64,000 nucleotides of DNA from Nocardioides alkalitolerans DSM 16699 (lineage in GTDB: Bacteria > Actinomycetota > Actinomycetes > Propionibacteriales > Nocardioidaceae). Position 1 is the stretch's first letter, and every line of letters starts with the position of its first letter. The stretch covers positions 558,001 through 622,000 of the forward strand of contig NZ_AUFN01000010.1 of NCBI RefSeq assembly GCF_000426525.1, given 5' to 3'. Shown in pieces: positions 50,726 to 58,597 of the stretch. The translations under genes were made by a program, and so were the position numbers. The notes under the pieces were generated by a model that was given only the letters and a program-made list of their open reading frames with translations, searched no databases and was not told the origin of the DNA.

Positions 50726-52310
50726 CCGAGGTCTCGGACTGCCCGGTCACTTCACCGTCGGTGCGGCTGCCCGGATCCTGGCCCTGTGCGCCACCGGCAT
50801 CCCTGCCATCTGGGTGCGCGACACGGGCGGCCTCGTCGTGGTCCTCGCCCTCGCCATCATCTGGGCCGTCGCCATCTCGCTCTCGGTCGTTCGCCGGTTC
50901 CCCGCCCCTCTGGCCCTGCTGGCCGAGGCCGCCGCAGTGACGGTCGTGTGTGCCGTCGCGCTCGACCGAGGAATTTCGCTGCACCTGACGGCGTTGGCGG
51001 TCACCCCGTTCCTCGGGGGGATCCGACGCGGTATCCGGGGTGCGTCGATAACGTTGCTGATCGAGATCGCGGTCCTCACGCTCACCGTCTTCCAGCTCTC
51101 GGGCCGCCCGTCCGCGGAGCAGTCAGCGCAACTCGTCGCCGGCCTCACGCTGGGCCTGGGCCTGGGTCTCATCGGCGCCTACGTGCAATCGACACAGTCC
51201 GCCCGCACCGAGCTGGCGCCCTATCGGGACGTGATGACGTTGCTCGAGCAGCTGCTGGAGCTGTCGGACCAGCTCGACAACGACCTCGACCCCCACTCGG
51301 TCGGCCGGCGTGTGCTCACAGCGACCCAGGACCAACTGCCGACGACCGGCCTGGGCATCTGGGAGATGACTCCGGAGGAGCTGCGGAGACTGCCGACCGG
51401 ATCGCCGCTGGAAGCGGGCAGCGACGAGGACGACCCCGGCATCGACGTTCTGGGAGAGGCCGCCGCGACGGGTCGACCGGCGCTCCGTGGCGCACACTTC
51501 GCCATCCCTCTCGACGGCAGCGCCAAGGGATCCCACGTCCTGCTGCTGGGGGGACGGCTGCCTTCCACACTGCCCGAGCGACAGGTGTATGCGCAGCTGC
51601 GCCATCTTCATACGGCCCTCCGATCCCTCGGCGTCCATCTCGAGGCCGCCCTCATGTTCGCCGAGCTGCGTCACGTCGCCACCCAGGACGAACGACGACG
51701 GCTGGCCCGCGAGATGCACGACGGCGTTGCCCAGGACATCGCATCGATGGGCTACCTCGTGGATGCACTCGCCGAGGATCTCCCTCCCAGCAGCGCGCCC
51801 CAGATCGAGCTCCTCCGGTCCACCATCACACGAGTCGTCGCGGAGGTCCGTACCTCCGTCACTGCTCTGCGGATGGATGTCGACGCCAACCAAAGCCTGG
51901 GAGAGGCTGTCTCCGGCCTCGCTCGCCGACTCTCGGCGTCATCGGGCATCTCGATCAGATCGACCGTCGACGAGCGCACGACCCGCCTCCAGCCAGAGGT
52001 CGAGTCCGAGCTCTTGCGAATAGCCCAGGAGGCCCTCACCAACGCCGTGAAGCACTCCGGAGCTCGCTCGATCGACGTCACCTGCCAGGTGGACGCACCG
52101 CGGGCGAGGATCGTCGTTCGTGACAACGGACGGGGTCTCGGGCCGAGTCGCGAAGATTCCCACGGGCTCACCATCATGCGCGAGCGTGCCGCCCTCGTCG
52201 GTGCGTCGTTGACCATCGACAGCTCGCAGCTCGGCACGGTGGTCTACGTGTCGCTGGGCTCGCGCGGCGGAACCCCACGCCCCACCGAAGAGGAAGTGAC
52301 GTACCCATGA
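50715..52310 (+). CDS. NarL-type sensor histidine kinase in the pilus cluster
   Basis: Up to 531 residues. Five or six membrane helices span about 15-155. A GAF-like middle region (about 180-320) contains TQDQLPTTGLGIWEM and HFAIPLDGSAKG. The HisKA_3 H-box is RRRLAREMHDGVAQDIASMGYLVDAL (His near residue 340), and the HATPase domain has AQEALTNAVKHSGA and VVRDNGRGLG. The start is uncertain: TTG 50715 overlaps tadC by 11 bases. It forms a pair with the response regulator that overlaps its stop (ATGA). The gene shares the reduced third-position GC of tadC. Confidence 0.85.
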   Translation: MEVSRGLGLPGHFTVGAAARILALCATGIPAIWVRDTGGLVVVLALAIIWAVAISLSVVRRFPAPLALLAEAAAVTVVCAVALDRGISLHLTALAVTPFLGGIRRGIRGASITLLIEIAVLTLTVFQLSGRPSAEQSAQLVAGLTLGLGLGLIGAYVQSTQSARTELAPYRDVMTLLEQLLELSDQLDNDLDPHSVGRRVLTATQDQLPTTGLGIWEMTPEELRRLPTGSPLEAGSDEDDPGIDVLGEAAATGRPALRGAHFAIPLDGSAKGSHVLLLGGRLPSTLPERQVYAQLRHLHTALRSLGVHLEAALMFAELRHVATQDERRRLAREMHDGVAQDIASMGYLVDALAEDLPPSSAPQIELLRSTITRVVAEVRTSVTALRMDVDANQSLGEAVSGLARRLSASSGISIRSTVDERTTRLQPEVESELLRIAQEALTNAVKHSGARSIDVTCQVDAPRARIVVRDNGRGLGPSREDSHGLTIMRERAALVGASLTIDSSQLGTVVYVSLGSRGGTPRPTEEEVTYP

Positions 52311-52975
52311 CCGAGTCTCCCTCCCCCGCACCCACCCGGGTCGTGCTGGTCGACGACCACGAGCTCATCCGGGCCGGGCTCGCTGCCGCCTTCACGCGCG
52401 TGGTCGAGATGGCGGTGGTGGGCCAGGCCGCCTCCGTCGGCGAGGCCCTCGCCGTGTGCGGCGAGACCAAGCCCGACGTGGTGGTCACTGACCTGCAGCT
52501 GCCCGACGGCACCGGGCTCGACATCATCCGGCGCCTGCGCGGGCAGTCCGCGACCATCGGGCTGGTGCTGCTGACCATGCACTCGGGCGACGACCAGATC
52601 TTCGCGGCGATGGAGGCCGGCGCGTCCGGGTTCGTCGGCAAGGATGCACCGGTCGCGGAGGTCGTCAAGACCGCGGCCCACGCCACGCGCTCGCCGCGCA
52701 CCTTCGTCTGTGCCGGCCTGGCACAGGCCATGGTGCGCCGTATGTCGGGTGAGTCCACCCGGTTGTCCGAGCGCGAGCACAGCATCCTCGTGCTGCTCGC
52801 CGATGGTCTGGGCACCGGCCCGATCGCCCGCCAGCTGCACATCAGCGAGTCGACGGCCAAGTCCCACATCGCCCGCATCTACCAGAAGCTCGGCGCCACC
52901 AACCGGGCGCAGGCTGTCGTGACGGCGATGCGCATCGGGCTGCTGTCGAGCATCAATCCCGGCGTCCCGCGCTAG
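52307..52975 (+). CDS. NarL/LuxR-family response regulator
   Basis: 222-residue two-component regulator. The receiver domain has the acidic pair D16-D17, phosphoacceptor D62 (VVVTDLQLPDG), switch T90 region and K112 (GFVGKDAP). The LuxR-type helix-turn-helix lies near 152-215 (RLSEREHSILVLLADGLG, then ISESTAKSHIARIYQKL). The ATG overlaps the sensor-kinase stop. It sits directly before two Flp pilin genes that each carry an inverted repeat upstream, so it probably sets pilin expression. Unlike the kinase, its codon use is again strongly GC-biased. Confidence 0.92.
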   Translation: MTESPSPAPTRVVLVDDHELIRAGLAAAFTRVVEMAVVGQAASVGEALAVCGETKPDVVVTDLQLPDGTGLDIIRRLRGQSATIGLVLLTMHSGDDQIFAAMEAGASGFVGKDAPVAEVVKTAAHATRSPRTFVCAGLAQAMVRRMSGESTRLSEREHSILVLLADGLGTGPIARQLHISESTAKSHIARIYQKLGATNRAQAVVTAMRIGLLSSINPGVPR

Positions 52976-53009
52976 AACGTCGGAACGCCGCCTGACCAGG
53001 GTAAAGACG

Positions 53010-53049
53010 TAGTCCGAAAGGACTAGAAGGCTCGACACCTTCACTCGAT
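53010..53049 (+). promoter_or_regulatory. Operator-like element upstream of flp pilin 1
   Basis: TAGTCCGAAAGGACTA (53010-53025) is a perfect 6-bp inverted repeat with a GAAA centre. TCACTCGAT follows at 53041-53049, and the pilin ATG lies 130 bp after the repeat begins. The same arrangement, with the same 31-bp offset, precedes pilin 2. The repeat may bind the adjacent response regulator, with TCACTCGAT covering the -10 region. Confidence 0.6.
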
Positions 53050-53139
53050 ACCACCGATGACGACGCTGATCCAGACTTGGACCAACGCCGAGGGGAACGA
53101 CTCCGAGGCTCCACCCGAACCGCCCTTGGAGGCATCACC

Positions 53140-53349
53140 ATGGTCCAGCTCCTCGCCATCCTGCTCGGCGCTCAGAAGGCCAAGGCCGACCAGCGCGGCG
53201 CGTCCGCCGTCGAGTACGGCCTGCTCGTCGCCGCCCTCGCCGCACTCATCATCGTCGCCGTCTGGGCCTTCTACGACCAGCTCGTCGGCATCTTCGACGG
53301 CGCCGGCGACGACCTCCAGGACGGTGGCCGGGCTCCCGCTGGCGGCTGA
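53140..53349 (+). CDS. flp: Flp pilin 1
   Basis: 69-residue Flp-family (type IVb) prepilin. The leader MVQLLAILLGAQKAKADQRG is followed by the cleavage/assembly motif G-ASAVEY, with Glu and Tyr at mature positions 5 and 6. A single hydrophobic assembly helix (GLLVAALAALIIVAVWAFY) comes next, then a short acidic tail ending DGGRAPAGG. GGAGG sits seven bases before the ATG; an in-frame start further upstream lacks the leader. It is almost identical to pilin 2 over the helix. A strong terminator follows the gene. Confidence 0.92.
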   Translation: MVQLLAILLGAQKAKADQRGASAVEYGLLVAALAALIIVAVWAFYDQLVGIFDGAGDDLQDGGRAPAGG

Positions 53350-53384
53350 CCTGATCGACACCCCGCCCACGAGTGTGGGCATGA

Positions 53385-53428
53385 CCGGCCCGGTTCTCGC
53401 GCTGCGAGAGCCGGGCCGGCTCTTCGTC
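53385..53428 (+). terminator. Terminator after flp pilin 1
   Basis: A 16-bp stem (53385-53400 with 53404-53419, one G-U type mismatch) with a three-base loop, followed by CTCTTCGTC. It separates the two pilin transcripts. The rest of the 343-bp gap to pilin 2 holds only the second operator-like element and the leader. Confidence 0.8.
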
Positions 53429-53558
53429 CGGAGGCGAATGAGAGGGCACGAGCCGAGTCGGCACCGTGACAACCGCAGCGTCGCCCTTCGAGGAGACGCC
53501 GGCCGGCTGGGGATATCCGCCACCGCAGCATCCACGGTCGCCACCAGACGGAAAGAGC

Positions 53559-53601
53559 GCCTAGTCCGAAGTGACTAGGCAGGCCCGGACCATCACTCGA
53601 T
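53559..53601 (+). promoter_or_regulatory. Operator-like element upstream of flp pilin 2
   Basis: GCCTAGTC (53559-53566) and GACTAGGC (53573-53580) form a perfect 8-bp inverted repeat around CGAAGT. TCACTCGAT recurs at 53593-53601, 31 bp after the TAGTCC start exactly as at pilin 1, and the ATG lies 100 bp after it. This is a second copy of the pilin control region. Confidence 0.6.
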
Positions 53602-53692
53602 GTCGTGGCGAGCCCGCCGCGACAGACTCGAGTCAACGTCGACGGGGAGGTCCCCCGAGGCTCGATCGCACACGATTGACGGAGGCTTCATC

Positions 53693-53887
53693 ATGGTCCA
53701 GTTCCTCGCCATCCTGCTCGGCGCCCAGAAGGCCAAGACCGACCAGCGCGGCGCGTCCGCCGTCGAGTACGGCTTGCTCGTCGCCGCCCTCGCCGCACTC
53801 ATCATCGTCGCCGTCTGGGCCTTCTACGACCAGCTCGTCGGTGTCTTCGACGGTGCGGGCGCCAACTTGGAGGACGGCGGACGCTGA
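53693..53887 (+). CDS. flp: Flp pilin 2
   Basis: 64-residue Flp prepilin, a close paralogue of pilin 1. The leader MVQFLAILLGAQKAKTDQRG, motif G-ASAVEY and the identical assembly helix are all present; differences are confined to a few leader and tail residues (DGAGANLEDGGR). GGAGG precedes the ATG by eight bases. Several stretches of 30-65 bases are identical to pilin 1 at DNA level, suggesting recent duplication or gene conversion. It ends 24 bp from the convergent M48 gene. Confidence 0.92.
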   Translation: MVQFLAILLGAQKAKTDQRGASAVEYGLLVAALAALIIVAVWAFYDQLVGVFDGAGANLEDGGR

Positions 53888-53911
53888 TTGCTGGGGCGGG
53901 TGGCCCGTTGG

Positions 53912-55195
53912 TCAGCCGTCGCCCGCCACCCGGCGCGCCAGCGCGATGCGCTCGAGCGTCTCCGGGTGGCTGCCGAACCACAGCTGGCCGAAGCGTGAGG
54001 GGGTCGGGTCGGCCACCGAACGCACGGCCAGCTCGCGCTGCAGGGCGACGAGGGCCTCCGGGTCGTCCGTGGTCTCCAGGGCCACCACGTCGGCCCGCCG
54101 CTCGATCTGCCGGCTGATCCCGTTCTGCACCGGATCGGCCAGGAACATCCCCACCGCCATCAGCGCGAGCACGAGCGGCACCACGGCGGGGTCGAACGGC
54201 CCCTCCGCCCCACCCCGTCGCCGGAGCCGCTCGGAACGCAGCAGCAGGCCCAGCAGGCCCACGGCGAAGAGCGACCCGGCGGCGCCGAGCGCCGTACCCA
54301 CGAGCACGTCCTGGTTCTTCGCGTGCCCCAGCTCGTGGGCCACCACCGAGAGCAGCGCGTCCTGCGGGAGCGCCTCGACCGCGGTGTCGTAGAGGACGAC
54401 CCGGCGGGTGCCGCCGAAGCCCGAGACGTACGCGTTGAGGGTGGTCGTCCGGCGGGACGCGTCCGCGACCAGCACGTCGCCCACCTCGACGCCCTCCTCG
54501 TCCGCGAGCGCGAGCACCGCGGTCCGGAGCTCCCCGTCGGGGAGGGGCTCGAAGTCGTTGAAGATCGGCTCGACGAGCACCGGGTAGACGAAGGAGCCGG
54601 CCACCACGAGCGCGGCCGCGATGCCGCCGGCGACCAGCGGCCACGCCTGGCGCCAGCGCCGGGCGCACCCGATGACCACCAGCAGCACGATCGACGTGCC
54701 GACGGCGGTCACGCCCGCGTCGGTGACCAGGTCGCGGAACCAGTCGCCCCAGCCCTGGGTCGAGAGCCCCTCGGTGACCCGGCGCCGCCAGATCGCCAGC
54801 GCGAACGGCAGCGTCAGGAACCGGCCGATCGCCGCGAGGGCCAGTACGGCGAGCGGCACCTGCACCCACCACGGGCCGGGCAGGCGCCGGACGAGCGCAC
54901 CGCCCCGCCGCCCCAGGCCCAGCCAGAGGGCGACGGCGATCGACACCGCGAGCGACGTCCAGCTCACCCAGCGCGAGTACGCCCCGAGCGCCTCGCCGCG
55001 GACGATCTCGTCGGCGGTGAAGACACTGCTGGGGTCCGCGGGCTCGGGGATACCGCCCGGCACCGGGTTCCACGGCACCAGGGTCGCGGCCAGGGCCACG
55101 AAGGCGAGGCCGCCGACGACCAGGGCGACGAGGGCCCAACGACGAGACCCCCGCCCCTCGGTCGTGGTGCCGGAGGAGGCGGGGGTCTCGTTCAC
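53912..55195 (-). CDS. M48 family membrane metalloprotease (Ste24-like)
   Basis: 427-residue integral membrane zinc protease of the M48A/Ste24 type. Several helices precede the catalytic segment SVVAHELGHAKNQDVLVG (HELGH near residue 274). ERRADVVALETT follows, with the third zinc-ligand Glu/Asp region, then FGSHPETLERIALAR, the typical HP-x-x-R-I end. It probably degrades membrane or misfolded proteins. The GTG at 55195 gives a polar N-terminus before the first helix. It is encoded 44 bp downstream of the NlpC/P60 gene on the same strand. Confidence 0.88.
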   Translation of the reverse strand: MNETPASSGTTTEGRGSRRWALVALVVGGLAFVALAATLVPWNPVPGGIPEPADPSSVFTADEIVRGEALGAYSRWVSWTSLAVSIAVALWLGLGRRGGALVRRLPGPWWVQVPLAVLALAAIGRFLTLPFALAIWRRRVTEGLSTQGWGDWFRDLVTDAGVTAVGTSIVLLVVIGCARRWRQAWPLVAGGIAAALVVAGSFVYPVLVEPIFNDFEPLPDGELRTAVLALADEEGVEVGDVLVADASRRTTTLNAYVSGFGGTRRVVLYDTAVEALPQDALLSVVAHELGHAKNQDVLVGTALGAAGSLFAVGLLGLLLRSERLRRRGGAEGPFDPAVVPLVLALMAVGMFLADPVQNGISRQIERRADVVALETTDDPEALVALQRELAVRSVADPTPSRFGQLWFGSHPETLERIALARRVAGDG

Positions 55196-55239
55196 GGCGC
55201 CCACTGTGCCAGGCGACGCTGAGAGGCTGCTGGGCCGGA

Positions 55240-56283
55240 TCAGCCCGGGCGGACGGCTCCCGAGTAGGGCATGGAGCCGACCCCGGCGATGGCCACGCCG
55301 GAGCGCGGGTTGGCCGAGTGCACGATCTTGCCGCCGCCGATGTAGATGCCGACGTGGCTGATCGGGCTGTAGTAGAAGACGAGGTCGCCGGGCTGCAGGT
55401 CGCCGCGGCTCACCTTGCGTCCCGAGCTGAACTGCCCCGACGACGAGTGGGGCAGCGAGACGCCGGCCTGGGCCCACGCCATCGACGTGAGACCCGAGCA
55501 GTCGAAGGAGTTCGGGCCCGAGGCGCCGTACACGTAGCTGTCGCCCACCTGGGCCAGCGCGTAGTCGACCGCGGCGGCCGCACGACCGGAGACCGGCACG
55601 TCCGGGATCGCGGTCTCGTCGGCACCGGCGGCCTCGGGAGAGGTCTCGGTGATCTCGGTCTCGGCGGCCGCAGCAGCGGCCTCGGCCGCGGCGAGCTCGG
55701 CGCGCTCCTCGGCCTCGAGGCGCGAGAGCAGCGCCTCGGCCGCCGCCGTGTTCTCCTCGATCGTCGCGGCCTCGGCCGCGGCGCGCTCCTCGACGGCCTC
55801 GATCTGCGCGATGCGCTGCTCCGTGGCCTCCCGACGGATGTCGAGGGCGGCGAGCTCGGTCGTGTAGGTCTCGACGAGCTGGCCCTGGATGTCGTTGTAG
55901 GTGGAGATCGTCGACATCTGCGAGAGGAAGCCCGAGGGGTCGTCGGAGAGCGCAGCCTCGGCGAGCGGCGACATGCCACCGCCCTGCGACTGGTCGACGA
56001 CCGAGTCGGCCACCTGCGAGCGGATGACGTCGAAGTCGTCGGCCTGCCGGTCCTGGTCCTGCTGCAGGAGTGCGAGCTCGTCCTCGAGGCCGGCCAGCTC
56101 GATGCGGGCGTCGTTGCGACGCTCCGCAGCCTGCTCGGACTCGTGCTCGAGCTGCGCGATCTGCGTGCGCACGTCGTCGATGTCGGGCTCCGCCATGGCG
56201 GGGCTGCTGGGAATGAGGGCCACACCGACCACTGCGGCGACGCTGAGCGCAGCCGTGCTGATCCGCTTCCGTCCGTTGAGCAC
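55240..56283 (-). CDS. NlpC/P60 family cell-wall endopeptidase (C40)
   Basis: 347-residue secreted peptidoglycan hydrolase, RipA/RipC-like. A signal peptide (STAALSVAAVVGVALIP, cut near SPAMA-EP) precedes a long coiled coil (about 35-210) and an Ala/Glu-rich linker. The NlpC/P60 domain follows, with catalytic Cys 262 (FDCSGLTSMAW), His 310 (SHVGIYIG) and His 322. It cuts stem-peptide bonds during growth or division. The GTG at 56283 is chosen because any longer start runs into the riboswitch; AAGGGAG lies 11 bases upstream. Confidence 0.9.
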   Translation of the reverse strand: MLNGRKRISTAALSVAAVVGVALIPSSPAMAEPDIDDVRTQIAQLEHESEQAAERRNDARIELAGLEDELALLQQDQDRQADDFDVIRSQVADSVVDQSQGGGMSPLAEAALSDDPSGFLSQMSTISTYNDIQGQLVETYTTELAALDIRREATEQRIAQIEAVEERAAAEAATIEENTAAAEALLSRLEAEERAELAAAEAAAAAAETEITETSPEAAGADETAIPDVPVSGRAAAAVDYALAQVGDSYVYGASGPNSFDCSGLTSMAWAQAGVSLPHSSSGQFSSGRKVSRGDLQPGDLVFYYSPISHVGIYIGGGKIVHSANPRSGVAIAGVGSMPYSGAVRPG

Positions 56284-56295
56284 GAGCGGGCGTTC

Positions 56296-56445
56296 TCCCT
56301 TGCGTGTCGTACGCCTACCAGGTGAGCTGACGGGTTCGGGCACGACATGCCCTACGACCGCTCCTCAGCCACCGACGGCGGCTGCCTCACGGACGATTCA
56401 CCCCAGACGGGAAGTGGGTCCCCGGCTCGTCCACCGCGTGTGGAT
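56296..56445 (-). ncRNA. c-di-AMP riboswitch (ydaO-yuaA motif)
   Basis: On the minus strand the leader of the NlpC/P60 gene contains the conserved blocks of the ydaO-type riboswitch in order: GAGCCGGGGACCCAC, TGGGGTGAATCG, GTAGGGC, GCCCGAACCCGTCAGCTCACC and GGTAGGCG, ending at AAGGGAGA. In actinobacteria this class usually precedes cell-wall hydrolase and resuscitation-factor genes and shuts them down when c-di-AMP is high. The outer boundaries are approximate. No separate T-tailed terminator is visible, so control may act on the ribosome-binding site. Confidence 0.9.
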
Positions 56446-56521
56446 CGCACATCACGGCTTCGGACTCGGCGCGGCACCCGCGCAGACCGGAATGGTCCAC
56501 TTCCACGGGCGCCAGCGGCCG

Positions 56522-56551
56522 ACTGTAGTCGCGGACCACGGAGGGCGGCAA
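56522..56551 (-). promoter_or_regulatory. Predicted promoter of the riboswitch-NlpC/P60 transcript
   Basis: Read on the minus strand, TTGCCG (56551-56546) and TACAGT (56527-56522) are separated by 18 bases. Transcription would start near 56515, giving about 70 bases before the riboswitch and a total leader of about 230 bases. The region 56552-56647 upstream holds nothing else I can identify. Confidence 0.5.
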
Positions 56552-56647
56552 ACCCTCTGTCCACGTGTCGTCGACCGGTCTCCGGCACGACGTCGTGACG
56601 TCGCTCACACCCCGCCGGAGGGCGTCGCAGACCGCCAGTTCAGACGC

Positions 56648-56851
56648 TCAGGCGGACTCCACGTCGGGCCCGCGCACTGCCTGGACCATGCGCAGCGGCG
56701 GCACCAGGCCGCTCTCGGCGAGCACGTCGAGCGCCCGCTGCTCGTCGGGACCGAAGCCCGTCTCGGGCGGTGGACCCAGGAGGGCCGTGACCACGCAGTC
56801 GTGGCAGTGCAGACCCCGCACGAGGCAGGTGTCACAGTCGATCGTCGTCAT
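56648..56851 (-). CDS. Small Cys-rich protein, unknown function
   Basis: 67-residue-class small protein (MTTIDCDTCLVRGLHCHDCV at the start). It has Cys/His pairs CDTC and CHDC that could bind zinc, then VTALLGPPPETGFGPDEQRALDVLAESGLVPPLR. Similar short proteins are encoded near NlpC/P60 genes in other actinobacteria, but no function is known to me. The ATG at 56851 overlaps the end of the flippase-like gene by 20 bases, so it is the last gene of that run. Confidence 0.72.
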   Translation of the reverse strand: MTTIDCDTCLVRGLHCHDCVVTALLGPPPETGFGPDEQRALDVLAESGLVPPLRMVQAVRGPDVESA

Positions 56852-57860
56852 GCCCGCGGACACTGCCACCCGCCACCGACAACGGCGCGGCATCCGCAGC
56901 GCCGGCCCCGCCGGCCGACCCGGCGCCCATTCCGTCAGCCGGCCCGCCGGCCGCCCGTGCCGGCACCCAGCACAGCGCCGCGAGCAGCAGGTCGGCGACG
57001 GTGTGCACGACGCGCGCGAGCAGCGCCACCGCGGTCGCGACGGGCAGGCCCGTGACCGGCGACAGCAGCGCGACGAACGTCGCCTCCCGTGCCCCCAGCC
57101 CGGCGGGCGCGAGCACCACCACGACGCCGGCGGTGTAGCCGATCGCGAAGGCCCCGGCCAGCGCGCCGAGCACCTCCACGGAGGGGTCGGGCACGAGCAG
57201 CAGGAGCGCCAGCGCGTACGCCGTCCACGCCCCCGCCATGAGCGCGGCGACCCCGAGCACGTCCGGCCAGCGCGCCACGAGCGGCGTGCCCGCGGCGCGT
57301 CGTACGACGGCCCCCGTGACCGCCGGCACCAGGCCCGCGAGGCAGCCGACGGCCCCCAGGGCCCACAGCCATCCCGGTCCGGGCGCCCGCAGCGCCCCGG
57401 CGACCACGAGCACGCCGCCGACGAGGCCGGCGGTGAGCACGTGCACGCTCGTGAAGATCAGTGCCGTCGTGACGGTGACCCGCACCGGCACGTCGTGGCG
57501 CCGGGCCATCCGGGCCTGCACCCCGATCGCCCACACGGCGCCGGGCACGTACTTGCCCAGCTGGCTGACGAAGAAGACCGAGCGCGCCTCGCGGGCCGGC
57601 ACCGCGTGCCCGAAGGATGCCAGCACGAGGCGCCACACCAGGGAGGTCGCGAGGAGCCCGAGCATCGTGAGCACGACCGCGGCGACGAGGCCGCCGGGGT
57701 GCACCTCGCGCAGCGCGTCGCCGACCTCGCCCCAGCGGCCGTCGAGGCTCCAGGCCGCGCAGCCCAGCACGACCGCGAGGAAGACCGCGCGCACCGCCCA
57801 GGCCCGCGCCACGGCCGTCCGGCGGGGCGGGGCCGGGCGGTCGGTCAGGATGCCCCTCAC
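56832..57860 (-). CDS. Flippase-like/lysylphosphatidylglycerol synthase TM-type membrane protein (UPF0104)
   Basis: 342-residue multi-pass protein of the UPF0104/AglD-like family, with about eight helices from residue 20 to 310. Landmarks are YVPGAVWAIGVQARMARR, with FFVSQLGKYVPG just before it, and VLAPAGLGAREATFVALL, the typical signature. Members act in polyprenol-linked glycan handling or as the membrane half of MprF. Gene context with a GT2 transferase, a GT39-like transferase and a methyltransferase favours an envelope glycan role. The GTG at 57860 overlaps the methyltransferase stop (GTGA). Confidence 0.85.
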   Translation of the reverse strand: MRGILTDRPAPPRRTAVARAWAVRAVFLAVVLGCAAWSLDGRWGEVGDALREVHPGGLVAAVVLTMLGLLATSLVWRLVLASFGHAVPAREARSVFFVSQLGKYVPGAVWAIGVQARMARRHDVPVRVTVTTALIFTSVHVLTAGLVGGVLVVAGALRAPGPGWLWALGAVGCLAGLVPAVTGAVVRRAAGTPLVARWPDVLGVAALMAGAWTAYALALLLLVPDPSVEVLGALAGAFAIGYTAGVVVVLAPAGLGAREATFVALLSPVTGLPVATAVALLARVVHTVADLLLAALCWVPARAAGGPADGMGAGSAGGAGAADAAPLSVAGGSVRGHDDDRL

Positions 57861-58597
57861 GCCGCGTGCGGGGCCGGCGCGGCGGGCGCGAGGGTGAGCA
57901 GGGCGGTCCGGGTCGGGTAGGGCAGCGTCGGCGTGCGCCCCCGCGTCCACGTGACCTCGACCCGCTCGCCCGCGCTCACCGCCGCGATGGCCGCCCGGTA
58001 GCGCTCGCGGTCGACGTTGTCGACCACCACCACTCCCCCGGGTGCGAGCCGACCGACGGCGCGCTCGAGGCACGCCTCCCGGGCCCGGCCGTCGACGACG
58101 ACGAGGTCGAAACGGCCCGGCACCCGGTCGATCTCGGCGACGTACGCCGAGAAGTCGAGGCCCTCGAAGCCCTTCTTGCGCGAGCCGACGACGTCGCGGC
58201 TCAGGCGGGTGCCGGCGTCGACGGGCGGTACGACGCGCAGCGCGGCGTTGGCGGGCAGCAGACGTCGCATCGACGCGGCCCAGGCCTCGTCGTGCTCGAT
58301 CGCGACCACCTCGGCGGCCCGGGCCCCGAGCCAGACCGTCGAGGCGCCGGAGCCCCACTCGAGCACCCGCGCGCCGGGCCGCGCGGCGAGGAACGCCTCG
58401 ACCCGGTCGGCCGCGTCGAAGGTCCACCAGGGCACGTCGTGGGCGACCAGCTCGTCGAGGTCGTAGATCGAGAACCACGAGCGCACCCACAGCCCCGTGC
58501 GGGAGCGGGCCGCCCACCGGTCGAGCAGGGCCAGCACCCCCGTCACCCGCGCCAGGCCCCGCAGCGCGCGCAGCAGCGCGACGTACACGTTCTTCAT
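57857..58597 (-). CDS. Class I SAM-dependent methyltransferase
   Basis: 246-residue Rossmann-fold methyltransferase. Motif I is VLEWGSGASTVWLG (about residues 80-93), the acidic loop VVAIEHDEAW, then FDLVVVDGRAREACLERA and GGVVVVDNVDRERY. The N-terminal 45 residues are Arg/Leu-rich and may associate with the membrane. The substrate is unknown; its place in an overlapping run of glycosyltransferase and flippase-like genes suggests a glycan or lipid-linked sugar. The ATG at 58597 overlaps the previous stop (ATGA). Confidence 0.85.
   Translation of the reverse strand: MKNVYVALLRALRGLARVTGVLALLDRWAARSRTGLWVRSWFSIYDLDELVAHDVPWWTFDAADRVEAFLAARPGARVLEWGSGASTVWLGARAAEVVAIEHDEAWAASMRRLLPANAALRVVPPVDAGTRLSRDVVGSRKKGFEGLDFSAYVAEIDRVPGRFDLVVVDGRAREACLERAVGRLAPGGVVVVDNVDRERYRAAIAAVSAGERVEVTWTRGRTPTLPYPTRTALLTLAPAAPAPHAA

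Noticed and set aside
53888..53911. tRNA or attachment site at the end of the pilus cluster
   Set aside because: The 24-bp gap is too short for a tRNA gene, and no integrase gene or flanking direct repeat is visible.
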